Below, piece by piece: positions 54,592 through 64,000 of a stretch of DNA of 64,000 nucleotides (position 1 is its first letter; each line of letters starts with the position of its first letter). The DNA comes from Rhipicephalus microplus (taxonomy: Eukaryota > Arthropoda > Arachnida > Ixodida > Ixodidae). Where the stretch lies: the NCBI RefSeq assembly GCF_043290135.1, contig NW_027464588.1, positions 6,609,501 to 6,673,500 on the forward strand, in the 5' to 3' direction. The position numbers were made by a program, and so were the translations under genes. The notes under the pieces were generated by a model. That model was not told the DNA's origin and made no database searches. It was given only the letters and a program-made list of their open reading frames with translations.

Positions 54592-57500
54592 ATTTACCGC
54601 AGGGGTGCCTGCGCAAGTAGGCGTTTGGTGTGTAGCGACACCACGAACCCGAGCTAACGGGGGAGTTTCGACTCCCTCCCACGCCTAGCCGTGCGTGGCT
54701 TTGCCGTGTTCGAGGAAAAGGGGATTCTGGGGGTTGAGCTGACGCTGGGTGATTGGACCGTTAAGGCCCCCCGGCAGAGGCAACACACCCCTTTGGCTAC
54801 GGCTTCACGTAGACGGCCCCCCTGAGCTGACCCACCCAGGGGAATCGGCAGTCGCCTTTTCCTATCTCTCTCTCCCTACATCTTCGTCTTTATCTCTTAC
54901 TATTTATCTGTCCTGTCTTCTACTCTCTTCCGCTTACTTCCAAACTTCCTGGCGGCTAGGGTTAACCCTGTGCAAATAGCCTACCTTGGTCTAGGCGCAT
55001 TGGGTTATAGTGGCGTTGTACGGCTGGCGTCTGCAGGTTTCTGCATTTGTAAATTTGTAGCGTCCCCTCGTTGGGCTCCGTGGTGGGTGGCCGCCAACGC
55101 TGCTGAATAACAATAAGGAAGACATGCATGGAGCATTCCCACTACTGTCTGATCGTACCGGCTTAAAGCCGGTATGCACAGGTGATCTCACCAGACAAGG
55201 ATTGGCCACCCTGGTGCAGTATCTGGCCACCCCCTCCCGTAGGCATTCGTCAATTAACTCACGGCCCTCAGTCCCCACCAGCTGCGGAGCAACTGACCAC
55301 GGCGGCGGTCAGATCTGCAAAGCAGCAGAGGGTGCTAGGAATCTCTGGATACGGACAGGCCACCATTGGAACTTGAACTTAGCAACGTTTAACGTTAGGA
55401 CGTTATCTAGTGAGGGAAGTCTAGCTGTATTATTCGAGGAGCTAGAAGGCAATAAATGGGATATAATAGGGCTGAGTGAGGTTAGGAGAACAGATGAGGC
55501 CTATACTCTGCTACAAAATGGGCACGTCCTTTGCTATCGGGGCTTGGCAGACAGAAGAGAACTGGGAGTAGGGTTCCTAATTCACAGAAACATAGCTGGC
55601 AACATAGAGGATTACTATAGCATTAATGAAAGGGTGGTAGGCATTGTAATTAAACTGAATAAAAGATACAAAATGAAGGTAGTACAGGCTTAAGCGCCTA
55701 CATCCTGCCATGATGACGCTTCAGTTGAAAGCTTCTATGAAGACGTGAAATCGGCAATGAGTAAGGTGAAAACACAGTATACTATAGTAATGGGCGACTT
55801 TAATGCAAAGGTAGGGAAGAAGCAGGCTGGAGACCAGGCAGTAGGAGATTATGGCATCGGCACTAGAAACGCCAGAGGAGAGCTACTAGTAGAATTCGCA
55901 GAACGCAATAATCTGCGTATTTTGAATACCTTCTACCGAAAACGAGAAAATCGCAAGTGGACATGGAGGAGCCCTAATGGCGTAAATAAGAACGAAATAG
56001 ACTTTATAATGACTGCACACCCAGGAGTCGTGCAGGATGTGGAAGTGGTTGGCAAGGTAAGATGCAGTGACCATAGAATGGTACGGGCTCGAATCCGCCT
56101 AGACTTGAAGAAGGAACGACAGAAACTGATACACAAGAAGCCAATCAATGAGCTAGCACTGAGAGGGAAAGTACAGGAATTCAGAGTGTCACTGCAGAAC
56201 AGGTACTCTGCTCTTAGCGAGGAAACCAACCTTAGCGTAGATACAATGAATGATAATCTGACGAGTATCATCACGGAGTGTGCAGAGGAAGTTGGAGGCA
56301 GGGTAGCTAGACAGGACACCGGCAAGCTTTCCCTAGAAACGAAGAACCTAATTAAGAAGCGTCAAATTATGAAAGTGTCAAGTACAACAGACAAAATAGA
56401 ACTGGCCGAGCTTTCGAAGTTGATTAATAGACGTAAAGTATGCGATGTAAGATGGTATATCATGGAGAGAATTGAGCGCACTCTGAAAAACGGAGGAAGC
56501 GTCAAAACAGTGAAGAGGAAGCTTGGGATAGGCAAAAGGCGGATGTATGCACTAAGGGACAAAGAAGGCAAAATAACTACCAGTATAGATAAGATAGGTA
56601 AAATAGCGGAGGAGTTTTACAGAGATCTATACAGTAGCCGAGACAACCACGACTTTAATACTATGAGAACTAGCAGTAACCCAGATGACACCCCACCAGT
56701 AATAATAAAAGAAGTCAGAAAAGCTTTGGAGAGCATGCACAGAGGCAAAGCTGCTGGTGAGGATCGGGTAACATCAGATCTGCTGAAAGATGGAGGACAG
56801 ATTGTGTTAGAAAAACTAGCCACTCTATTTACGAGGTGTCTCCTGACGGGAAAAGTACCAGAGTCTTGGAAGAACGCTAACATCATCTTAATACATAAGA
56901 AAGGAGATGACAAGGACTTGAAGAATTACAGGCCGATCAGCTTGCTCTCTGTAGTATACAAGCTATTTACAAAGGTAATTGCTAGCAGAGTAAAGAAAAC
57001 ATTAGAATTCAATCAACCAAAGGAACAAGCAGGATTTAGAACATGCTACTCAACAATTGACCACATTCATACTATCAATCAGGTAATAGAGAAATGCTCA
57101 GAGTATAATCAACCACTATACATAGCCTTCATAGATTACGAGAAGGCTTTTGATTCAGTAGAAATATCAGAAGTCATGCAGACACTGCGGAATCAGGGCG
57201 CAGATGAAATATATATAAACATTCTGGAAGAAATCTACAGGGGATCAACTGCTACCATAGTGCTTCATAAAGAAAGCAACAGAATACCAATAAAGAAGGG
57301 TGTAAGGCAGGGGGACACAATCTCCCCAATGCTATTCACTGCGTGCTTACAGGACGTTTTCAGAAGCCTAGAATGGGAACAGTTAGGGATAAGAGTTAAT
57401 GGAGAGTACCTCAGTAGCCTGCGCTTCGCCGATGACATTGCATTGCTGAGTAACTCAGGGGACGAATTGCAACTCATGATTACGGAGTTAGACAAGGAGA

Positions 57501-58195
57501 GCAGAAAGGTGGGTCTTAAAATTAATCTGCAGAAAACGAAAGTAATGTACAACAACCTCGGAAAGGAGCAGCGCTTTGCGATAGGTACTAGAGCACTTGA
57601 AGTTGTAAAAGACTATGTCTACTTAGGGCAGGTAATAACCGCAGAGCCTAACCACGAGATTGAAGTAACTAGAAGAATAAGAATGGGGTGGAGCACATTC
57701 GGCAGGCACTCTCAAATTATGACAAGTAGATTGCCACTGTCCCTCAAGAGGAAGGTATATAACAGCTGTATCTTGCCGGTACTTAGCTACGGAGCAGAAA
57801 CCTGGAGACTCACAAAGAGGGTTCAACTTAAATTGAGGACGACGCAGCGAGCAATGGAAAGAAAAATGGTAGGTGTAACCTTAAGAGACAAGAAGAGAGC
57901 AGAGTGGATTAGGGGACAAACGGGAGTTAAGGATATCATAGCTGCAATAAAGAAGAGGAAATGGACATGGGCCGGGCATGTAGCACGTAGACAGGATAAC
58001 CGCTGGTCATTAAGGGTCACCAACTAGATTCCCAGAGAAGGGAAGCGGGGTAGGGGGAGACAGAAGGTTAGGTGGGCAGATGAGATTAAGAAGTTTGCGG
58101 GTATAAATTGGCAACAGCAAGCACAGGACCGGGTTAACTGGCGGAACATGGGAGAGGCCTTTGTCCTGCAGTGAACGTAGACAGGCTGATGATGA

Positions 58196-58198
<3 letters not shown>
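54592..58198 (+). mobile_element. RTE-type LINE, nearly full length
   Basis: A single ORF with APE endonuclease and RT and no RNase H, about 3.6 kb in total, and a 3' tail of TGATGATGATGA (58186-58198) are the marks of the RTE clade. The GC-rich 5' UTR runs from about 54592 to 55123. The tail runs directly into a (TA)n tract. Two nonsense codons are the only coding lesions I see. Confidence 0.9.
55124..58174 (+). pseudogene. RTE endonuclease-reverse transcriptase with two in-frame stops
   Basis: ATG 55124 opens a frame of 1017 codons to TGA at 58172-58174. The endonuclease begins LNLATFNVRTLSSEG (about residue 85), with GLSEVRR, MGDFNAKVG, NEIDFIM and CSDHRMV. The RT has NYRPISLLSV, IDYEKAFDSVE, GVRQGDTISPMLF and catalytic FADD (57425-57436), all intact. 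TAA at 55691-55693 (codon 190), just before APTSCHDD, and TAG at 58025-58027 (codon 968) interrupt it; no frameshift is present. Each stop is one substitution from a sense codon. The C-terminal part after the second stop (RGRQKVRWADEI) keeps the usual RTE pattern. Confidence 0.92.

Positions 58199-58237
<39 letters not shown>
58199..58237. repeat. (TA)n microsatellite
   Basis: A TA tract directly after the RTE tail. Confidence 0.97.
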
Positions 58238-58240
<3 letters not shown>

Positions 58241-58280
58241 CCTGCAGTGAGCTCTGTATCCGGCTTACTGTAAATAAAAA

Positions 58281-58309
58281 TACTACTACTACTACTACTA
58301 CTACTACTA
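58281..58309. repeat. (TAC)n microsatellite
   Basis: About ten TAC units after CTGTAAATAAAAA, which could be the 3' tail of a lost retroposon. A similar degenerate stretch follows the split LINE at about 25060. Confidence 0.9.
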
Positions 58310-58957
58310 AAATGTTCGCATAACATTCATTCCGACAGTGTGTGAAATCTGAGGGATTGTATATTATTGAAATAAATTTGCTTACTATCAGAACCTCTTT
58401 CATCATCTTTAGTGAACACTCTTCTGTGAGACGAACCATGACAGAAAAACAATGCGGCATTTTCAGCGTTTCTTCAGCTAGCTGAAAGTTATATGTGTCT
58501 TTAGAGTCTCACAAGTAGGCATAATGAAATGCGTTAAGTTTTATTCGTTTATTTATTCATTGCATCACCCGTTGAAAAGAATTTTATGTCACCTAATAAT
58601 CACCTTCTCCATCCCAGCAAAGGTCTCTGCTGTGCTGCTGAACCGTCACACCACACGTGTCTTCATAATAGTCGATGCAGCGCTGAGGAACTGAATCCTT
58701 CACTTCTCTTCTTGCCCAGAGTAGGCACACTAGAAGAAGGTAAACATGCGATCATCAGTCGTGCAAAAATTGTTCTATCTTAAACGATCATTCATTAAAC
58801 CTGAAGATGCTTTATTTACCGTTTAACACAGCATAATATTATTTAGTGTAATGTGGTTAGAGGGCACTTAGGAATCCATACAGTCTTTATTACGGCTGCC
58901 TGCCTCTGTTACAGCATTGAAAAGTAATAGGCAATAGTGACGATGTGGGCTTGTTGG
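58310..58957. other. Unassigned spacer
   Basis: AT-rich; a 65-codon frame at 58586-58783 has no recognisable domain. Confidence 0.4.
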
Positions 58958-59540
58958 TGATACATTTGAAAGAATATTATGTAGCGCGAGCCGAAAAAAA
59001 CGGACACAGGAAGGAATAGACTGAGAGGACAGAGCGCTACCAACAACATGTTTATTTTCGAACTCCAAGCCGATTTTAAGCCATGATCGTCAGGCGAGCA
59101 AGCAGATAAGCACATGTATTCAGATAAATGCACGACAATGTCATCTACCTACAAGAAAAAACTACAAATAGGGCAACAAAAAACACCACAGATAAAATCA
59201 CGTATCACTGCGTACGCAGGAACACCAGTTCCTTGGGTGACAAAGCAATTGAAGGCTTGCTGATGCATACATCTCCAAGAGCATCAATAAGTTCGGCTTC
59301 TATGATCAACCGAGTCCTCTCATCCTTATGCCGACCAAAAATGATTGTACTCTGGAACAAAGGCCGGCACCCACACGCGTGAATGTGAAGAGCGAGAAAA
59401 CCTTCTGACGGCAGTTTATCCGCCTTGTAATTGTGTTCTCTCAATCGCTCATTTACACACCTACTGATTTGGCCGACATATTTTTGCCCACATGTGAATA
59501 GAATAAGATAAATTACAAGCGAAATGCACTCCATAAATCA
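58958..59540 (-). mobile_element. Penelope-like element, 3' fragment (minus strand copy)
   Basis: The minus-strand frame from 59534 to 59205 (109 codons) encodes a GIY-YIG endonuclease of the Penelope type: CISLVIYLILFTCGQKYVGQ, then RCVNERLREHNYKAD, a Cys/His pair, EAELI and CISKPSIALSPKE. The 3' UTR runs to about 58958 (TTTTTTTCGGCTCGCGCTAC). The RT part is missing, so the copy is severely truncated. Penelope-like elements nick DNA with this domain and prime reverse transcription there. Confidence 0.85.
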
Positions 59541-60452
59541 AGACGCACGGCCATAATTCCATATGTTCACCAGCTGTCACATAACCTAAAGAAAGTGGCA
59601 CTTCGGGACAATATTAGGGTGCAATTTTCAGTACGTGATAAACTTGGGAAATTGTGTGTGCTGATGAATCTGTCACGTGGGGAAAGGGTATTATGCACAA
59701 AAAGGCATACACACAAATTTGAGGAGTGCATTTCGTTCGTCATTTATCGTATTCTATTCACATGTGGTAAAAAATATGTCGTCCAAACCAGTGGGTGTGT
59801 GAATGAGGGATTGAGAGAACACAATTACAAGGCGGATAAACTGCCACCAGAAGGTTTTCTAGCTCTTCACAGTTATGCATGTGGGTGCCGGCCTTTGTTC
59901 CAGATTGATTGATTTGTGGGGTTTAACGTCCCAAAACTACCACATGATTATAAGAGACGCCGTAGTGGAGGGCTCCGGAAATTTAGACCACCTGGGGTTC
60001 TTTAACGTGCACCCAAATCTGAGCACACGGGCCTACAACATTTCCGCCTCCATTTTGTTCCAGAGTACAATCATTGTTGGTCGGCATAAGGATCAAATGA
60101 CTCGGTTGATCATAGACGCCGAACTTATTTTTGCTCTTGGAGATGTATGCATCAGCAAGCCTTCTATTGCTTTGTCACCCAAGGAACTGGTGTTTTTGCG
60201 TACGCAGTGATACGTGATTTTACCTATGATGTTTTTTGTTGTCCTATTTATAGTTTTTACTTGTAGGTAGATGATATTGTCGTGCATTTATCTTAATACA
60301 CGTGCTTATCTGCTTGCTCGCCTGACGATTATGGCTTAAAAGCGGCTTGGAGGTCGAAAATAAACATGTTGTTGCTAGTAGCGCTCTGTCCTCTCAGTCT
60401 ATTCCTTCCTGTGTCTGTTTTTTTCGCCTCACGCTACATAAATTTTTTTCAA
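59541..60452 (+). mobile_element. Penelope-like element, 3' fragment (plus strand copy), broken by a Ruka
   Basis: The coding starts upstream of the GIY-YIG domain (NLKKVALRDNIRVQFSV, then KLGKLCVL), which is the usual linker after the RT. The domain follows (FVIYRILFTCGKKYV, EGLREHNYKAD, CGCRPLFQ), is cut by a Ruka at 59904-60053, and resumes at LFQSTIIVGRHKDQM to the stop at 60208-60210. The 3' UTR mirrors that of the minus-strand copy to about 60452. The two copies lie head to head, with 5' truncation points a few bases apart near 59540. Confidence 0.85.
59904..60053 (-). mobile_element. Ruka SINE, 5'-truncated, inside the Penelope endonuclease gene
   Basis: On the minus strand the copy starts ATGGAGGCGGAAATG, so the whole tRNA-like head is missing, and ends in TCAATCAAT. 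The perfect 10-bp duplication TTTGTTCCAG is at 59894-59903 and 60054-60063. The frame through the SINE stays open from 59875 to 60210, fusing SINE sequence to the last 50 codons of the endonuclease. Confidence 0.92.
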
Positions 60453-61122
60453 ATAGACAAGCACCACTCGCAGGCCACGCGTGAGGTAACTGAGGCCTAT
60501 CACATAAGTTCCATGGACGGTACATGAGTAAGCTCTTCATCAGTCGCGCTATTGCAAAAAGATATTTCCTGTTTGGATGATTCTATAGCTTCGTACCTGT
60601 TTGCAACTCAATCAATAAGTTACAAGAGTTTTGTTGACATTGTACCGCAGTGGTTGTTAACTGCACCCATATACGCAAGCCCATTCTGTTTCTATCATAT
60701 ATATGTTCACCACTCAGCTAATAAATAATGGTGTGAAGTTAGCGCTCTTTCTGTCGTTGTTTATTGCTTCCATAGCTACGCCATATCTACGTCTAAATTG
60801 CTCTGTTCGTATATTCAGCTCTGACATCCCCCTGGATACACTTTTTCTTGACTGCATGCGCAATCTACGTCTCACTGTGCTTCAAGTACCGAAATACCGA
60901 CCTCTCAGTGGGTGTAAGCTTGAGTCCTTTCAGCTAGATTTCCTTGAGAGACCATTTTGCCACGTGTTTCTGACGCCACTCTTCGAAGACGCGAAGTAGA
61001 AGCTATAGGTGGTAGTTCCAGCGTGGCTTTGGCTACCTTTCTTATGTCAACAATCAGTTTCAGGAGCTTGTTTGGCAAGCTTTTTATGCTCGCGCCTTGT
61101 CTGGCGGCGGTGATGACGTGTG
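60453..61122. other. Unassigned stretch with one protein-like minus-strand frame
   Basis: A 78-codon minus-strand frame, 61141-60905, reads ARQGASIKSLPNKLLKLIV and KATLELPPIASTSRLRR. It looks coding by residue pattern, but I cannot name it. A plus-strand frame of 98 codons (60703-60999) has a hydrophobic N-terminus and is equally anonymous. They overlap, so at most one is real. Confidence 0.3.
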
Positions 61123-61500
61123 CATTTTCCGGTGATTTCAAAAATGTTCACTAAATGACGCGCCACCACTCAAGGCATTGGCTCTATGGTGACTCCAACA
61201 ATGCTCACCAGGTCGCATGCCGTCGGTGAAAGAGTCGGCTTTCCGGTGATTTGAAGAATGCTCATGAGGTGGCGCGCCGCCGCTCAAAGCAGCGCATACC
61301 ACTCTCGGCACGTACTCTAATAAAGTTGTTTCCATACATCCCTATCTCTTCCCCAGGAGATCACGCAATGAACCCTCTTTGTTACCGCTCGGCAGCATGT
61401 ACTTCAGAGAAGCCAAGGGAGCAGCACAGCGGGCTCTTAACGCCGACGCGGGGTCTTGCCGTCAAGACCCCGTGATATATAACAACGTTTCCACGTCCAT
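61123..61500. repeat. Tandem duplication and stem-loop, possible LTR remnant
   Basis: TTTCCGGTGATTT occurs at 61126 and 61240, and GCGCGCCACC-like blocks follow each at the same distance, giving a period near 113 bp. ACTCTAATAAAGTTGTTTCC (61315-61334) holds a polyadenylation-like AATAAA. CGGGGTCTTG and CAAGACCCCG at 61449-61472 form a perfect 10-bp stem with a 4-nt loop. The features suit a decayed LTR, but no partner LTR lies in the window. Confidence 0.4.
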
Positions 61501-61594
61501 ATATGATGATATAAATGTTTACGGCTGATTTCTGGGTTACCCGATCAACTCCGAGCAAGCTACTCGAACACCATTCAATATATTGATGCTCTTG

Positions 61595-61712
61595 TGCTTA
61601 GATATAGGCGCACGTTGAAGGACCCGAGGTGGTCGAAATCACTGCAGCACTCCACTACAGCGTCCCTCATAATCATAGGGTCGCTTTGGAACAATAAACC
61701 CCAACATTTATT
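61595..61712 (+). mobile_element. Probable Ruka 3' remnant, diverged
   Basis: GCGCACGTTGAAGGACCCGAGGTGGTCG, then CACTCCACTACAGCGTCCCTCATAATCAT and GAACAATAAACCCCAACA follow the order of the Ruka body and 3' end with many changes. No tRNA head remains. Confidence 0.75.
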
Positions 61713-62001
61713 ATTAAAAACATCAATCACTTTGTAAATTTTACCGTAAGTGTTTTATTTTCACTTCCATGGTTTTTTAAGTGAGGTACAGAATGACGTG
61801 CGAAGTACGAGTGCTTCAAATTTCAGCATTAACCGCCAGATTTTCGTCTTTCCGGAAATCAGCAGCGATATTTTTTTAGAAACCTGGCGTCTTATAACAC
61901 GAAGAAATGACGCGTATATCGAATATCGGAAAAGTGTTCTTTTCAATAGAAGCGTTATGTGACATGTTGAAACTATTTCTTTCCACTTCCTCCCTCCCCA
62001 G
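61713..62001. other. Spacer ending in a strong splice-acceptor-like tract
   Basis: Nothing recognised except the final pyrimidine tract (TTCCACTTCCTCCCTCCCCAG, 61981-62001), which borders the candidate exon. Confidence 0.4.
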
Positions 62002-62069
62002 CTGCCACTTTTTCCACTGTGTCGACCTACGTGGCGACAGAACTCCGTGACATCATCCCACTAGCTCAG
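62002..62069 (+). CDS. Candidate internal exon of a host gene (68 bp)
   Basis: The segment is preceded by a 20-nt pyrimidine tract and CAG, and followed by GTGAGT after CAG (62067-62075), both near the eukaryotic splice consensus. With two bases at the left belonging to a split codon, it is open and reads ATFSTVSTYVATELRDIIPL plus two residues. The other two frames are of lower quality; frame 1 has a stop. No neighbouring exon is identified, and I do not recognise the peptide. A chance pairing of splice signals remains possible. Confidence 0.4.
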
Positions 62070-62889
62070 GTGAGTTTTTTACCCCTGCTCTGCTATGAGT
62101 TCTCGACAGGAGGATGCGTAGCAGTGCAAACAGCTGCCGCATCCAAACCACGATCATTTGTTCAATCGCATTGTGTCAATGGCGCCCTCAAATTGGTCGG
62201 TTCTATTGTTTCAAAGGGTTTCGTATGACCGGGAAGCCTACGTTTTCTGTGTACAACGCTTTTGAAATGAATGCTATAAAATCTGAATTCAAATATTAAA
62301 TTCAAGGCAAAGGAATACGATGGTCCGCCGCTGTAGGTACGCGGAGAAAGCCTGCTGCATCGAGTGGCTGACGCCATGGTAAGCCGACTCAAGCTTGCCA
62401 GCGGCTCATCAAAACACAAACCTTACTGCACCTTTGAGGTTTTGGAACAGCGGCTTCGCAGTTACGTCACGTAAAATATTTGAACACATGTTTCGCTAAT
62501 TTGCAACGCATCGTGCTTTTAGGGTGCATTGGGCATGTTGTGCGAGAAAGCACTAGTTAAAAGTTACAATCAGGTCATATTTTTTGTACGAAGAGTCATA
62601 GAGAATGTCCTTAGGTTCAGTCAAAAGAATTTGAAAGACTACGTGTAGCTTCGACTACTGGTGCACGGCTGGAAGCAACAACGCAAACGGGGTTAGGCCA
62701 AGCTAACTTTGAGCAGTGATGTCAAGTTTCTGCCAGTAGTGCAGTATATGGCAAGACTTGAGTGTTCTTCTCCGGTTGCGATCGGTTTCTTGAACTACGC
62801 ACGAGTCCCGTGGTGCTGGGGGAAACATGACTAGTCAATATTTTTTTTGGTGGAAACATCTCACGTGCCAAGTTGTATGATGCTACTTG
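62070..62889. other. Unassigned sequence downstream of the candidate exon
   Basis: Non-coding in appearance; no repeat family of the window is seen. Confidence 0.4.
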
Positions 62890-63000
62890 ATTTAAGCCAC
62901 GTGACTTGTTTTTGGACGACGTCACGTTGTTGTAGTGAGGTCACAAATCGTTACGTGATGTCACGTAATTTGGACACAACAAAAATGACGTGACGGTCGG
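62890..63000. promoter_or_regulatory. Cluster of ACGT-core motifs
   Basis: CCACGTGACTT, GACGACGTCACG, GTTACGTGATGTCACGTAA and ATGACGTGACGG lie within 110 bp. Such CACGTG and TGACGTCA-like cores are binding sites for bHLH and CREB/ATF factors, but the cluster could equally be part of a repeat. Confidence 0.3.
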
Positions 63001-64000
63001 ATTGAATGCCCGAGTCAAAGCCGATCGCTTGTGGCACCACTCCTCTTACCAGAGGCTGCCATTTATGGGTATGTACCACACGTGGCCTGTGTAAAGAATT
63101 TTATTCCGTACGCAACAATACATTGATGTTATTTTTGCCATGAGCTGGGATTCGTGCTTATCATACAGTGAAAACCCTCTTGTGCTATATGCCAAGGAAG
63201 TGACTACGAGAGCACCAAGAAATAGGCGCAATCCTTTGATGGGCTAGTTGGCGTATTTCTTGACATATACAAAGTATTTTCCGTCCTAAGAAACGAGGAT
63301 CACAGAAGACACAAAAGTCGATTGGCGGGTGATGCAACTCTGATCATGCACCCAGAAAATATTGGTCTCTGGTGGCTGCGTCGGCTTCATGAGGGACCTA
63401 TACTTGCCAGTCTGTATCTCTGCTAAGCAGCGTAGTCTCCCTCGAAAAAAATTTTGTTAATAGTAGGTTAAGAAGACTACTATTGGGAAAATGAGGGCCA
63501 TCTTGTAAAGTGAAATGAAACAATGCTCCTGCTGCCACGCAACCTTCACAGCATGTTCATAAATGGGCGGTGATCATGTGCAAGACTATCAGGAGTTAGA
63601 AGCCATTCCTTCGGAGATATATCAGTGTGAAGTAAAAAGGTGACATAGGATTCCTCCGCAAAAGACAGTCGTACTATACTACATAACGCCAAAACTTGCA
63701 TCGCGACCGTATGCACAAGATTCTGGACGGTTTTATAATATCTTTTGTGTTGGTGGGCGGAAAGGAAGGTGCAGCAGTTATTATGAAGATTGTGGTTTCT
63801 GCTGACGTCTTTCTTCAAATGCCAAATATTGGGCGGAATATATATTGCCTATCTACTACCTGAAAAGAAAGTACATCCATTCTGCGTTCGATAGAGTACA
63901 CATTGAAAACACAAAAGAAGGAAGTAGAGCAAACGCTGGTCTAACTGCTAAAAATTTATTTGAAATATTGTATTTTATATATGTGCAAACTCGCCCACCA
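63001..64000. other. Unassigned right end
   Basis: AT-rich sequence with short chance frames only (61 codons at 63046-63231 and 90 codons at 63546-63818, both minus). Nothing recognised. Confidence 0.4.

Noticed and set aside
1..64000. A prokaryotic-style defence or biosynthetic system
   Set aside because: No bacterial ribosome sites, operons or such domains were seen, and the content is eukaryotic repeats throughout.

Overview
The window is eukaryotic nuclear DNA, most probably from an ixodid (hard) tick. The main evidence is six clear copies, plus one probable remnant, of a tRNA-derived SINE that matches the Ruka family described from hard ticks. Long (TA)n tracts, (TTAGG)n and arthropod-style I-, CR1-, RTE-, Penelope- and Ty3/gypsy-type retroelements fit this. 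The exact species cannot be read from the sequence. There is no bacterial operon, CRISPR array or phage. Most of the DNA that can be identified is transposable elements, and the host-gene content is small and uncertain.

Layout. Positions 1-7750 hold one copy of a composite repeat (147-bp tandem units, a GC-rich module and a hairpin end). It is split by a nearly full-length I-like LINE on the minus strand (640-6683, 13-bp target duplication) and by a short inverted-repeat element (6749-7219). A Ruka SINE follows (8366-8612), then a second composite copy in reverse orientation (9663-11530) carrying its own Ruka. Positions 11870-25040 are a nest of four elements: a decayed I-like LINE was hit by a Ruka (13-bp duplication), the Ruka was hit by a Ty3/gypsy element (14096-19202, ATAT duplication), and the same LINE also received a CR1-like LINE (about 19950-22357).

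Positions 26015-33075 contain LINE fragments, a third composite copy and a non-autonomous LTR element that carries only a gag-like ORF (28732-30858) inside a (TA)n tract. A fourth, nearly complete composite copy lies at 36450-38045. The best protein-coding host candidate is a TM-containing ORF at 39741-41239, broken by one apparent frameshift. Positions 42880-48580 hold a foldback element, (TA)n-bounded cassettes and a second putative SINE family. Next come a LINE 3' end fused to (TTAGG)n (48578-49115), a Ruka, a long decayed LINE (49740-52410), and three exact 455-bp tandem units each with a cloverleaf-forming tRNA-Thr-like sequence (52674-54060). An RTE-type LINE with two nonsense codons (54592-58198) is followed by two truncated Penelope-like ends in head-to-head orientation (58958-60452), one with a Ruka inside its GIY-YIG domain. 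The last 3.5 kb is mostly unassigned, with one well-bounded candidate exon at 62002-62069.

How it works together: the autonomous elements would supply reverse transcriptase, endonuclease and integrase, and SINEs and gag-only or foldback elements would depend on such enzymes. Every autonomous coding region here has at least one visible lesion, so the locus reads as a layered record of insertions rather than an active unit. Coordinates of element edges are by eye and usually good to about 10-50 bp, except where target duplications fix them.
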